A stretch of DNA of 64,000 nt from Oxytricha trifallax (Eukaryota > Ciliophora > Spirotrichea > Sporadotrichida > Oxytrichidae). The translations under genes and the position numbers were made by a program. Shown piece by piece: positions 23,262 to 34,329 of this stretch. Position 1 is the first letter of the stretch. Every line of letters starts with the position of its first letter. The DNA is taken from positions 1 through 64,000 of the forward strand of contig ARYC01000156.1 in the NCBI GenBank assembly GCA_000711775.1. Reading direction: 5' to 3'. The notes below the pieces were generated by a model, which was given only the letters and a program-made list of their open reading frames with translations, was not told the DNA's origin and did not search any database.

Positions 23262-24326
23262 TGCGAGACAAAAAAAACAAGTTTTTAAGGTCTATTTATG
23301 ATGAAGATTATATAGATTTAATGTTTAAACTGCGCTATGGATGTGATATGTACAGTGAATAAGTTAAAACAGTACTCAAATATAAGTCTATTTCACTAAT
23401 CTTAAAGCGAAGTTCATTATCTGTTCTCTCTCTCAGTGCTTGAAAGGTGTAATTAAAGCAATAATAGCTGAATTCTTGGCCTAAGAAGAATTCAAAGTTT
23501 CTATAAAAGCATATTGACTATCTTGCTAATGAAAAAGCTTTGAAGTATTGGGCTCACTTCTCTCTCGACTAACGAACTACTATGTTTCCCCGCCAGTTCC
23601 CTGAATTGAAGATCTCTGCTTAGTCTGTTACGAACATTCATAAACCAAATGGTATCTCTTACAAACGTGTGAATCGTTTCAAGAGAGTTATTGATTTCAC
23701 TCCTGCCATTTTCCAACAATAAGCTAAATTATATTTTTAATTAAAAGCATAGAGCTCAATAGAATAATATAAAGTTTTTACATGCTGACGAGGCTGTGTT
23801 TACCTTCAACACTTTCATCTAAAAGTTATGGTGTAAGAGACATAATAATATATAAGTATATGATTAAAGAGTCAAGGTATAAACAATGTCAATTCTTGAA
23901 AGATTTAGCGAGGAGGCTGGTTTGGAAACTTATGTTATTCATCCTCGATCAATTAAGACAGAGCAGTATATTAAGTTCTTAAAGCTGCTCAGAGAGAAGT
24001 ACCTTTAATGAGAGATTACACTATTCGTTGATAATCTTTCTGTTCATAAGACAAAAGAAACAAGGAAGAGTTATGAACAACTTAGAATAACACGAGTGTT
24101 CAACCTTCCTTACAGCCCATAGTTAAATGGAATCAAATTCTACTGCGGTATATAATTAAGTCATTGCAAGAAACTGCTGCTATACCACTTGATGCACGAC
24201 CTACCTATTGATACAGTTCACTTTATTAAAAGTTCAGCGAAGAGAGTAAATAATTAATTGGCTTAAAAGTGTGATAAAGAAGGGAGAGTGAATGTATACA
24301 AATAAGTTTTAGAGTTAAGTTAATGA
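23262..24326 (+). pseudogene. TBE 42-kDa DD34E transposase (copy c)
   Basis: ATG 23262; MRDKK then LRYGCDMYSEQVKTVLKYK. TGA near 23440, frameshifts in the middle third and before HADEAVF. The second Asp motif is FVDNLSVHKTK, and NGIKFYC stands where intact copies have NGIEFYW, so the catalytic Glu is replaced by Lys. Ends TGA 24324-24326, 10 bp before the stop of the convergent 22-kDa gene. Inactive. Confidence 0.85.
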
Positions 24327-24335
24327 ATAGATAAA

Positions 24336-25120
24336 TCACTTTAAAAATTCTTTAGTAAGAGCTAGCTTCTCTTTCTTTTCTTCTTCCTGTTACTTCCATC
24401 CTCCTAGGTTTCTTCTCTTACTGCCAGCTCCAGCATCTATGTTCATTAAATTTGGAGGCTAAATATTTGAATAAAGTCTCTTGCTAACTTTATACTTTGT
24501 CTGCTAATTTCGCTCTCTGTGAAACTTAATCTATTCCTTCATCAAGAAGATGCCATTACCAGATTTTAAAAGAGTTAAGCTACAAATCTTACTTGAAATA
24601 TAAGGGTGCTTCTTTAGCTCTAATAGTCAGTCTCACTTAACTTTATCCCTTGTTTGTCCTTATCCTCTAAAAAGATGCTGTACCTTTTCTTATGAGATTC
24701 TTGAATAATTTCTTTTAAGTAGTCACCTTTAATTGTTGCAAGGATGCCAAAGAAATAGTTTCTTTCAGGTAGTTTATTTGATAACTTCTTCTTAGTAGGA
24801 AGGTACTGCGAAACCTCTGGGTCATTCATAGCATCATCATAAAAGTTAGTCACTGAGATTTCTGGATAATTTTGAATCTCTACAAACTTTACATCTTAAG
24901 TTTTAAATGATTTCTTCTCTTCGCAGAGTATCGCTCTTAGAAATGAAATTTTAGTAACTTCCATCGTTGGCAGGAACAAACCAACAACATAATCTAGATT
25001 AGTTACCTTGACTTCATTCCCTCGCTGTACCAGGTAGATATGCAAATCCTCCTTGCTTCTAAATCTTTGAATCAATTTTTGTGCTTGCACTCTTTTAATT
25101 GAATCATTCATTGACTCCAT
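24336..25120 (-). pseudogene. TBE 22-kDa protein (copy c)
   Basis: ATG 25120, MESMNDSIKRVQAQKL, then RFRSKEDLHIYLVQR. At the intron position the donor reads GGAATG and the acceptor TTG, so both splice sites are lost. The 36 nt are open in frame and would be translated. Followed by VVGLFLPTMEV, YLPTKKKLSNKLPERNYF, IIQESHKKRYS, then frameshifts toward the C-terminus. Confidence 0.75.
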
Positions 25121-25309
25121 CTTGTTTACAGATCTAAGAAATGATATTCAAATTAAAGTTTATTAATTTTAATTAAATACATCTGTAAAACTTACTAATT
25201 AAATATGGGAATTCAATAGGAAGTCAACCTCTAAGTAGGATATGAAGAAGGTTTCGAGAACTGATTTCAAACTTGAGAGATTGATATCAATTTCTACTGT
25301 TATAGTTCC

Positions 25310-25530
25310 ATATTTTTTAATATAAATTGGTACGAACTTAATTTGGAGCAGCTCCTAAAATGCTAGTACTTAATTAGGAGCAGCTCCTAAAATGCTAGTA
25401 CTTAATTAGGAGCATTAAATAATGCTAGTACTTAATTAGGAGCACCCTAATTTTAATCATAAAATCACAAAATACCTCCTAAAGCAGTACGTACTTAATT
25501 AGGTGCACCTCCTAAATCGGTACGTACTAT
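25310..25530. promoter_or_regulatory. Divergent spacer with AGGAGCAGCTCCT palindromes (copy c)
   Basis: Tandem units of TTAATTAGGAGCAGCTCC plus TAAAATGCTAGTAC, and GTACGTAC words, between the 22-kDa and kinase starts. Same array in copy d; different words from copies a and b. Confidence 0.55.
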
Positions 25531-25716
25531 AATCAACTTATTATTGATAGTAAAAATGGTTACTTTCTCACCCATTTTTAGAGCTGATTCGTCTCTTAGT
25601 GCTCATTTATCTTCGCTAATACTCTTAGAACTTCCCTTGATACTTGTAGGCTTGCAAAGCTCTCATATAAGCTCTCAGTGAGAGGCAGTTTTATAATTTT
25701 AAATTCAAATTTAAAT

Positions 25717-27063
25717 ATGAGCGCTAACATTTTAAGAAATACCGCAGCACTTCCATCAAACTAAATGAGACTTACCTTTGGCAGCAATAAATAGTGTGAA
25801 AGCTGTGAGATGAACTCTCATAAGGAACTACCAGAGCTATCACTTGAGGTCTCTGATATTAAAATATAAATTAATAATAGAAAATAAATGGCAAACAAGT
25901 GTGTGAGAGAAGGAGAAAGTTAGAAATGAAATTTCAATGCAAGCAGAGGAAGTTGAAGTATATTTTTGTGAGAAGTGTTAAAGAAACTTCACTCATAAAT
26001 CTAGCTGGTACAGGCATTTGAAGGTCCATAAGAAAGCTAAGCCTACTGTATACTTAAAGCATGACAAAGTTGATGGAAAGTATGATTACTTTGAGTGAAG
26101 TAGATCAACAAAAGTAAAGCAAGGGAGCTTCTTTAAGTTGCCGAGCTTTAACAAGCAAGCGAATCAGAGTATATGAGGATTGCGTGTAACCTCTAAGTAT
26201 CAGAGGTCACTAAAATCATTATTAAAATATAATACAAGAAAAAATCAGTACTTGCATAGATTGATTTAGATACTTCTTTCTAAAGCTATCTAATTCTAGA
26301 GGATTCCTATAACAAGAAAGTTATTAAGGATCATCAGTATTACAAGGTATATCCCTTCATCTATCTCCTTAGTGATGATAAGTATTAAATGGAGTTTACT
26401 AATGAGTATCAATTACTTAATCAGGCTAAGTTTTAAGAGAAAAATTACTTTTTAGCTATTTGCTGTTCTTCTTGCCAAATATAATGTTGCTTTCAGACTC
26501 CCACTATTTTAAATAACCCTCAGAGATTTCATAACTGATTAAAGAAATCATAGATAGCTTGCATTAATAGCAACCTAAACTATACAGGGTATCAAAGAGC
26601 TTCATAAGTTTGGCTTTGTTCACAGGGATCTCAAACCTAAGAATATAATGCTGAACCTTTCACCTGTAAGAGTATTTATAGTTGATTTCAATAGAGCTTT
26701 AAGAGGGGAAGTATCAAGACTTGGAAGTGTTATGGGAACTCACGGCTATTATCCAGAAAGAGAAGACTGGAGAGATGGAGATTTTCAATTGGATATGTGA
26801 GCTATGGCAGCAATAATAATAATAATATTGTGCGATATGCCTCGTAACGATTACTATTGTATAAGGTGTGATAAAGATGTCAAGCAAAGAATCAAGTAAT
26901 TTATAGGCAAAACCAGAGTCTATCAATCATTAAAATAAATGGCAGAATCAATAATATTAAAGCCAAACTCTGATCAGATATAAAATAAGAGTATATAGAG
27001 TTGTGGTTAAGTAAGATAAACTTCAGAACACTCCCGCATGATCCAAAAGTGTATTTTGAGTGA
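25717..27063 (+). pseudogene. TBE 57-kDa zinc-finger/kinase-like protein (copy c)
   Basis: ATG 25717, MSANILRNTAALPSNQ. One clear finger (YFCEKCQRNFTHKSSWYRHL). A deletion removes the second finger compared with copy d. Kinase-like part: VHRDLKPKNIML, VDFNRAL, MGTHGYYPEREDW. TGA 27061-27063. Several frameshifts. Confidence 0.75.
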
Positions 27064-27183
27064 TTAAATTAAATAAATTTACTCTAAATCTCAGATTAAA
27101 ACCTATTAAATAGCCCCAACCCATAATAATTTCCCTACAAATCAAACAACTTATAAACCTCATAAAGGGGGTTTGGGGTTTTG

Positions 27184-27360
27184 ATCCCCACTCCAGTATC
27201 CTCTACTTAGATCAAAAGTTTTGAACTGTTTTTATTTACCAAAACTCTGACTTTAAATTAGAAGAAAATAATAAATTATTTGATGTATCCAATGTGCGTG
27301 TATTTTATGCTATTTGAAATCAAATTTATTAATATTTGACGAAGCCTGTTATAATCAGAC
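27184..27360 (-). CDS. HATPase N-terminal half, copy A
   Basis: Encodes RLRQILINLISNSIKYTH, the N box of histidine-kinase ATPase domains, through KLLIQVEDTGVGI, the G1 box, and stops at the TBE copy c junction. The frame is open. Confidence 0.85.
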
Positions 27361-27439
27361 AAAAATTTATTAAATATATCAATAAAAGTTAAATTATTAT
27401 TTATATTACTATAAAATTTATTTGGAACTTTTTCATCGA

Positions 27440-27560
27440 TCAGTAACGAAAGTTCAAGACCTTTTGATTATGCTTTAAAATTAAGGACTTCAATGCATTC
27501 CTTGAGTGTTTATTCAATTCTTATGTTCTCATAATTTGTTAAAATCTTTTTAGATTCTAA
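27440..27560 (-). CDS. Segment between HisKA and HATPase, copy A
   Basis: Matches copy B coding CIEQTIRDCIEVLSFKAQSK with LELSYLLED. This is the usual helix/strand segment between the dimerisation helices and the ATPase N box. Confidence 0.65.
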
Positions 27561-28389
27561 ATAAATATTATCATATGAAATATGTACCTTTTATCAAATT
27601 TATTCATTTAAATATCAAATAATAATAATTTTATTTAAAAAGTCTAATAAAATTTTGTCATAAGATTCAATTTACTAAATTTATTACCATTTATCATTAA
27701 TCAAATCATTTTTATAAAAGATGTTCTTAATATTTCATTAAGCTTTGCGAAATTTGCTCTGAAAAATAAATTTTTATAAAAAGTTGTTAACATAAGATAA
27801 ATGTTTCAGTAAATATGAAATTTCGGAAATATATAAATATATTTCTATGATTGATTAATTTTATTTAGTTAACAATTAAAAATTTGAGCATTTTTAATTT
27901 TAAACTATTTTGTATTTATGATTTTCTATATTCATTTTAAATGAAAATTTTTAAAAAATAAAACTATTTATGGAAAGATTTAGAAATTTAAATAACTTTA
28001 TTATAAAAAATATTTTGAATTTAAAGTAGTTTGCAAAATATATGAAATTCTTTAAACCTTTCACTTATAAAGAATCTTTAAGAAAACATTATTTATTTGA
28101 TTAAATGGCAGTAATATGAATAAATGATGATAGGAAGAATAATAATTAAAATACAGATAGATTTTAGAGTAATTTAATGATTTTGGATCCCCTCAGAAGA
28201 AAAAATTATCCAAATCGTTAATTTTTTTAGAAATCTACAAACTCAATTCCTCAACTTAAATTATGATCCAAAAACCCCCTAAAAAACAAACTTATTTGCA
28301 TGCAGAAGTAATGATCTGATTCCGTTAAAAAAAATCAACTATTCGAAAAATGTTTTTCTGAGGCGTTGATATTTTAAAAATTATATTCT

Positions 28390-28720
28390 AGCTAAGAGTA
28401 ATCTAGTATATCATTCACAAGAAAAAGTAACAAAGCAGAGCAATTCTTGGCAGTCATGTAGAATTATCCTACCTAATCCATATCAATATGATTTTTTATA
28501 AGTTCTAATGAAGTAATTATGGCGCCAAGAGGATTTCTAAACTCATGGGCTGCTTGAGCGAAGGCCTATGTTTTGAACAGCGTAAGATTTTTTTACTTTT
28601 GAAGTTCAATCCAATGTGACATATCTCTTATTGTTGTGATAACAAGTGTTTTCTGCCCAGTATTTATGGTTTGAGAAAATACTTATAACTTCTTTGAGTC
28701 TAATATATGAATAAAGCTAT
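28390..28720 (-). CDS. HisKA dimerisation domain, copy A
   Basis: Encodes LVITTIRDMSHWIELQKQ, then TQAFAQAAHEFRNPLGAII (phospho-accepting His in the H box) and CSALLLFLVNDILDYSQ. Uninterrupted. Followed upstream by a likely PAS-type sensor stretch. Highly similar to copy B at 52880-53205. Confidence 0.85.
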
Positions 28721-28739
28721 TATAAAATATATGAGTCTT

Positions 28740-29130
28740 GCTTTTTTATTCTATCATCCTTATATTTGAAGTAAATTCCATCTAATTAATAATTTTAATT
28801 ATATTAATCACTGCTTGGCATCTATACTTGATATGAATCCAATTGTGAGCTTTTATGTGATTTTTGAAGAAGAATATAATCCCAAATATTTCTGCATCCG
28901 TCTAAATTATTATCTTAAACTATCATTCCTTTTTCTTTATATTATTTTTAATCTATTTATGCAAGAATTAATAGAACTAATATTTTTATATAAGTTTTAT
29001 TATATATGAATCTAATAAGAAATATCAATTCTTTTTTATACTATAATTAATCTATCAATCAGCTCATTTTTTATTTTCTTATCTTCAACTTGATCAAACT
29101 TGTCTATATAGCTTATATATTATAAAAATA
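28740..29130 (-). CDS. Upstream coding segments, copy A
   Basis: Short stretches matching copy B: near 28745-28790, 28815-28950 (LDGCRNIWDYI) and 29040-29115 (YIDKFDQVEDKKIKNELI). Probably sensor-domain pieces. Borders uncertain. Confidence 0.5.
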
Positions 29131-30404
29131 AAATCTAAACTAATTAATTTAATTTATTATAAATTGAAAATTGTTTAAAACGAGAGAGAGTTTTTTTAAT
29201 ATATTAATAAGCATAAATATCTGGAAACATTTAATTTTATAATTAATTTTGTAAAAAAAAATGGAGCTGTTTTTAAAATTATGATCATGCTTGATTATTT
29301 AAGTTAAATTTAAAAAAGTCTTTGTTTAATTTAGTATTTAAATAAGAGCTATTATAATTAACTCAACTATTTTATATGATTTTGCAGAGTTTTTATTTGG
29401 GATTAGGATTTATTATCGTCAGTAAATTTTGATATTATTATCAATTAATTTCTTAACAAATCTAACGCGAACATAAAATTAGAGCTAATTAGTTGTTTTA
29501 CTTGTCTAAATAAAGCATTTTTATTATATATTGATCTTTTATATCTTTTACCTTGTTTGAAATTATAAGTGAAGGCAAATTATAAATTACACTCGTTTTT
29601 CTTAAAAAATATTTAAATATATTAATAATTTTATACGATATTCTGAACATAACTAATTAAATTACATTTATTGGAGTTATTTCTTATCAATTATATAAAA
29701 TCGTTGAGAAAAAAATAAAAGAATAAATCATGATATATTTACATTTAAAATGCTTTTAATAATTTATATATTTATTAAAATAAATTATTTAAGCAATATC
29801 GATTTCTTTCTTTTAATTGTATACTATTATTTAATTACATATAAATATTTATTCATGAATATAACAAAAAATTTAATATATTATTTATAATCTTTTGATT
29901 TTCGACATTTGTATAAATTATGCAATTTAGCAAAAATGGATAAGTTTTAATTCTCTTTATGGAAAATTTTAAATAAAAAGAAGTTTTTTATAGTACTAAC
30001 ATTATATATTTAGGAAATACTTTTTTATTTTAATTAATATAAGGAAAGTTGATATTAGTAGACAATTTAAAGCTTTTTGATATGAAGTTTTATAAAAAAT
30101 TTTGAAAAATAGAAATCTTTTGATTTAATAAGATAGATATACATTTGTTTACTTTAATAAAAATGGCTATAACTTTTAATTTATAAGTTCTATTTTACTT
30201 TAGAATTTTATTCTATAGGGCGATTTAGCAAAAATAAGTTTTAATGAATTAAACAAGCCAAATTTATTTAAAAAATACAAATATTAATTAATTTTAACGT
30301 TTTTATTTGGGCAATTTATATTTAAAAACTTGAATAAATTTCTATTTTCAATTTTTATACCCTTTAATTAAATATATATTTCTGCATTAATATTAATTAA
30401 GATT

Positions 30405-30463
<59 letters not shown>

Positions 30464-30660
30464 AAATATATTAATAAAATTGTGGACTTCAAAAACAATT
30501 AATTTTCTGAGCTTTCTTCACTATTTTCTTTTCCTTCGCATTTTAATTATTAAGATTTATTCTTATTAAATATGAATAAATTAAAATATTTCTTTATATT
30601 ATAATTTAAGAAAATCAAATATTAATCATATAAAAAACCAATTTTTATAAAATAAATATG
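29131..30660. other. AT-rich gap in copy A, with (AT)n tract
   Basis: No coding recognised. An (AT)n tract runs at about 30417-30463. Confidence 0.5.
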
Positions 30661-32165
30661 GATCCTATCTTTTGGTTTTGAAAAATTATTTGATCATTTT
30701 GTGTGATAGTAATATAAACCTCTTAATTTTATTCTTCAAAGTACTAAATAAAAAAAATAATAAGAAAATTGTAATTAAACATTTTAACTGAAAGATATAT
30801 GCTGAATGTTTAAAATCTAAATAATTTGAAGTTTATGATTATAATTTTGTTTTTTTAGTCATTTTTTCGAGTGTTTCTTCAAATAAAAAATAAATGTCCA
30901 ATTACCGTTATAAAAAAACTTCTTATTTACTAATCTTTAAAAGATTAATTTTGATTAAATATGTGGATTTTTATAATCCACTACAAAAATATTATAGTTT
31001 AATAATGGGCTTAATTTTATATATACTCTTAATACATAAAGTTTAAATTATTAAATTTGAAACGATAAATAATCATATTCTTCATAAACTAATAATTTTT
31101 TATGATCTTTATAAATTATAAATCATAAAATCTTAGGAGTTTGTGGTTTGAATACCATCGTGATGAGATTATATTTTATTTATAATTGATTAATACCTAA
31201 ATATTTTGAAAACAAATACTTTTTTTTTAATTAAAATATACATTAAAATGGTTATAATTTCATTTTTATCAGTCAAGAACTTATTTTTTTAGGACTTCTT
31301 ATAGACTGAATATATTTTTCTTTGATCCTTGACTTCATAAAATAATCTCTATAATTTTAATATGAGCATTACTCCCTTGTCAAATGTATAATTTATCTGC
31401 AAATTAAATTTAATTGCAATTAGAGTATTTTTTAAATACTCTAATTGAATATATATTTTCTTAAACCTTTTGTTTTAAAAAGTGATTTTTACTGGAAATA
31501 TCCATTAAAACTCAAAAGAATGATTAGCGTTCCCATTCTGCTTTATAATTGATAAGAAAATAACCTATTTTCTAGAATGACGAAATGGAATCATTTGTAA
31601 ATCTGACAGTTTATCAGAAGATTTACTTAAAAAAGTAATAATTCATAATATTATTTTATTAATGATTACTCTTTATTGATTGTATTTATTATATTTACAT
31701 TCATTCATTTCAAAAAATAGATTAACGGAATAATTAATTTGTTATAATATAATTCACAAATATTAATTATATAAAATTAATAAATGTTAAAAGAAAATAA
31801 TTAAGTAAAGATCTTATAACTAAGTGAAAAAGCTATAGCAATTATTTTTATTTCTATTTTTATTTAAATGATTACATTTATCATTTAAATTATATTAATT
31901 TTATTTTTTAATAATTTCACATTTCTTATTTTTATTTAATAAAAGTAGCACTTCAGAGTAAATAAATATTTAATAATTTTACATTTCTTACAATTATAAT
32001 TGATATATTAATATGTAAATTACCCTAATTTTATTTAAATATTTTTCTATCTCTATGAGTTTACTGCCTAGCTATTATATAAGAAAAAACAAAGGAAATT
32101 GTAAAGTACGCATTAAACTTAAAATAGCAGAAATAATCTTCAATCCAAGTTTAAAAAATTTATTT
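30660..32165 (-). CDS. Scattered N-terminal segments, copy A
   Basis: Pieces with counterparts in copy B lie at 30665-30725 plus 31150-31175, 31800-31860 and 32030-32165. The first two are one uninterrupted stretch in copy B (55080-55140), so copy A has an extra ~420-bp insertion there. Hydrophobic content suggests membrane segments. Confidence 0.45.
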
Positions 32166-32384
32166 AAATATCTATACAATATTAATTTTGTGTGTAATTA
32201 TCTCTACATAATTTATTTTAATATCACATGCAAATTCAATTACAATTTTTTTTAAAAAAAGAATCTTTTTCTTCAGATAAATTAATTTATTTTACCTTCT
32301 TATTCTAAATTTAAAGAGATACCTTTCCCATAATTAAATGAAACTTTCTAATTTATTTGATTTATGCATGATAATAATTAATTA

Positions 32385-32675
32385 TTTTTATATCCAGCTA
32401 TAAGTTCTTGCATAGATATATGTTAATGAAATTAAATAGGTGAAAAGGATTAATAAAATTATGTTTTTTAGAGAAATTTTTATATTAAAAAGCAGCATTT
32501 TTTTGCAATAACTATTAGAAGAAAGTGAAGCTATTAGTGCTGTGCAAACTGTAAAAGAATCGGCAAATGGCAATTTCTAATTTCTTATCTATATCTCAAA
32601 TATAAAATTTAGTATTAAATAATTTTTTCATATAAATATGACCACCACTCTAAACCCCTGAAAGGATTTTAATTA
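32385..32675 (-). CDS. N-terminal membrane segment of kinase, copy A
   Basis: Encodes MPFADSFTVCTALIASLSS, then CKKMLLF and a hydrophobic run (IILLILFTYLISLTY). Copy B has FAESFTVCTALIASLSS at 59450-59540. Probably near the N-terminus of the kinase. Confidence 0.6.
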
Positions 32676-32676
32676 T

Positions 32677-33075
32677 TGTAAGAATACATTTGAATTTGGA
32701 AAATTAATTATAATTATATTAAAAATTTATTGAATTTGTTGCAGTTAAAGTTGGCCAAATTTGACGATCTTGGGTTAATTTGCAAATTAAGCTGGACTAT
32801 TTTATTGGCAGTACTATTTTATCTCATTATCACTGGTGCGAGATAACTTTAGTTTAATTAAACGCATCTAAATTCATTAAATTATACTCTCCCATTAAAC
32901 TAAAGTTATCTCGCACCAGTGATAATGAGATAAAATAGTACTGCCAATAAAATAGTCCAGCTTAATTTGCAAATTAACCCAAGATCGTCAAATTTGGCCA
33001 ACTTTAACTGCAACAAATTCAATAAATTTTTAATATAATTATAATTAATTTTCCAAATTCAAATGTATTTCTACA
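32677..33075. mobile_element. Palindromic MITE-like element, TGTAGGAATACA family, copy 1
   Basis: Two arms of ~190 bp in inverted orientation. The outer ends are TGTAAGAATACATTTGAATT and its near complement, with inner words GTTAAAGTTGGCC, GATCTTGG and GCTGGACT. No coding. Four further full-length or nearly full-length copies are in this window. Confidence 0.85.
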
Positions 33076-33484
33076 ATATTAATAATTAATCAAATGGTTG
33101 TTTTAGTCTATCAAGATTTGATTAATAATAAAATTATGCTTTTAAAATATTATATTTCAAGTGATGAATCTGTGAAAGTCTTAAAATATTACTTTATTTT
33201 TAATCAAATATAAATATATATATATTAGGTTTCAACTATAATAATTGTTTGCATGTTTGCGAATTGCAGAGCTAATCCTTAAAAATTTTTAATAGCCTTG
33301 TAAAACCAATTAATTAATTTTTTATTAGAAAAATAAAGCTAATACTTACAAAAATATAATTATTATCGGAAACTAGCATCATAATTTTGTATAATAATTA
33401 TTATAAAAACGATTAAAAATTTAAAATTGGCTGTATATATATATAAATTTTATTAAGTAAATTATAGTTGAATATTATTAACCA

Positions 33485-33712
33485 ATGAATGTGTTTTTAA
33501 AATTTCAAAACCTTTTTTCTCAAAATAATTTTTTAAATTGGTTCACTAAAAGTAAACGCTCATTACAAGAACAGCAAAGACTTTATAAATTAGATAATAA
33601 TTTTTTACAATATGATATTTTAGCATTTAACTTTTTTTAAGAGCGCCCACATGAAATAATAGCTGAGCTTCAACCCTTTAGTGCTAATCTGATAAAACAT
33701 GACTACCTGTGA
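33485..33712 (+). CDS. Unassigned small ORF, 75 aa
   Basis: MNVFLKFQNLFSQNNFLNWF...RPHEIIAELQPFSANLIKHDYL ends at TGA 33710. Protein-like sequence continues in the same frame past the TGA to about 33846 (NNGYTLEKIYYRKLSDLFVF). Not recognised. Could be a decayed gene or a coding segment of another germline gene. Confidence 0.4.
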
Positions 33713-34329
33713 AACTAGAATAACGGCTATACACTCGAGAAAATATATTATCGAAAACTAAGTGATCTATTTGTGTTTAGCTATTTTATATTCTGCCTCG
33801 AGCTAATTGTCTTTGAATTTTTGTGAGAAGTAGTAGTCATCGAATGAGGAAAAATTATACTATTAATTTCAATATTTATAACAAATAATTAGAGAATATA
33901 TATAACGTCCATACTTCTCCTTGAATATTTTTAATTGAGACTTTTAATATATAAAATTAATTTTATACATTGTAAATGTTATTCATAGTCGAATTTTGTA
34001 TTAAGAATAATTTTTTTCAAACTTCTCTATTAAGTCATAAAACTTATAATTTGATTATTAATTTAAAATTTCTATTGTCTATATTCAATATTTATAGATA
34101 GCTCTAAATAATTATGTTTTAACTACATTATTTACTTAAAAAAATAAAGAAATTATATTTTTATAATAATGTTATTAATTGAGGAGTATAAGCTTTAAAT
34201 TAGCTATTTCAAGCCCTCATTATTGCTAAAATATAATTTATTTGGAAATTAATAATTAATTATTTAGTAAATTTATTTTAACTTTTAATATTTAAAACTA
34301 TTAATTACTAATACTACAAACTAAACTTG
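33713..34329. other. AT-rich spacer left of the methyltransferase cluster
   Basis: Searched for telomeric repeats or inverted repeats matching the right side of the cluster; none seen. Confidence 0.4.

Larger units (their letters stand above)
23182..27183 (+). mobile_element. TBE transposon copy c, inside a kinase coding segment
   Basis: Left terminus CAAAACCCTAAAACCAC (mutated telomeric), right terminus ending GGGGTTTTG at 27183. 4,002 bp. Flanks ATT (23179-23181) and ATC (27184-27186). The uninterrupted copy B reads GCATATTCCCACTCC here, which equals the two flanks joined with one ATT. The element therefore sits inside the ATP-binding domain between GVGI and CKEDQ. Gene order as in copies a and d; most similar to copy d. 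Confidence 0.95.
21265..32675 (-). other. Hybrid histidine kinase gene, copy A, germline form
   Basis: A minus-strand gene cut into coding pieces (macronucleus-destined segments) by non-coding DNA. From 5' to 3': hydrophobic N-terminal segments (32675-30660), further segments and a PAS-like stretch (29130-28600), HisKA with the phospho-accepting His (about 28545), HATPase (27560-22990, split by TBE copy c) and a receiver domain (21690-21265). Pieces match copy B (46050-59780) in order and orientation. Domains checked here read open in ciliate code, so the gene is probably functional after rearrangement. Borders of pieces are approximate. Confidence 0.75.

Noticed and set aside
25330..25530. 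Regular repeat units resembling a CRISPR array
   Set aside because: Units are imperfect, palindromic and without unique spacers of constant size, the setting is a eukaryotic transposon, and no cas-like gene is present.
30417..30463. Long (AT)n tract as a possible origin or regulatory site
   Set aside because: A simple microsatellite in AT-rich DNA; nothing around it supports a function.
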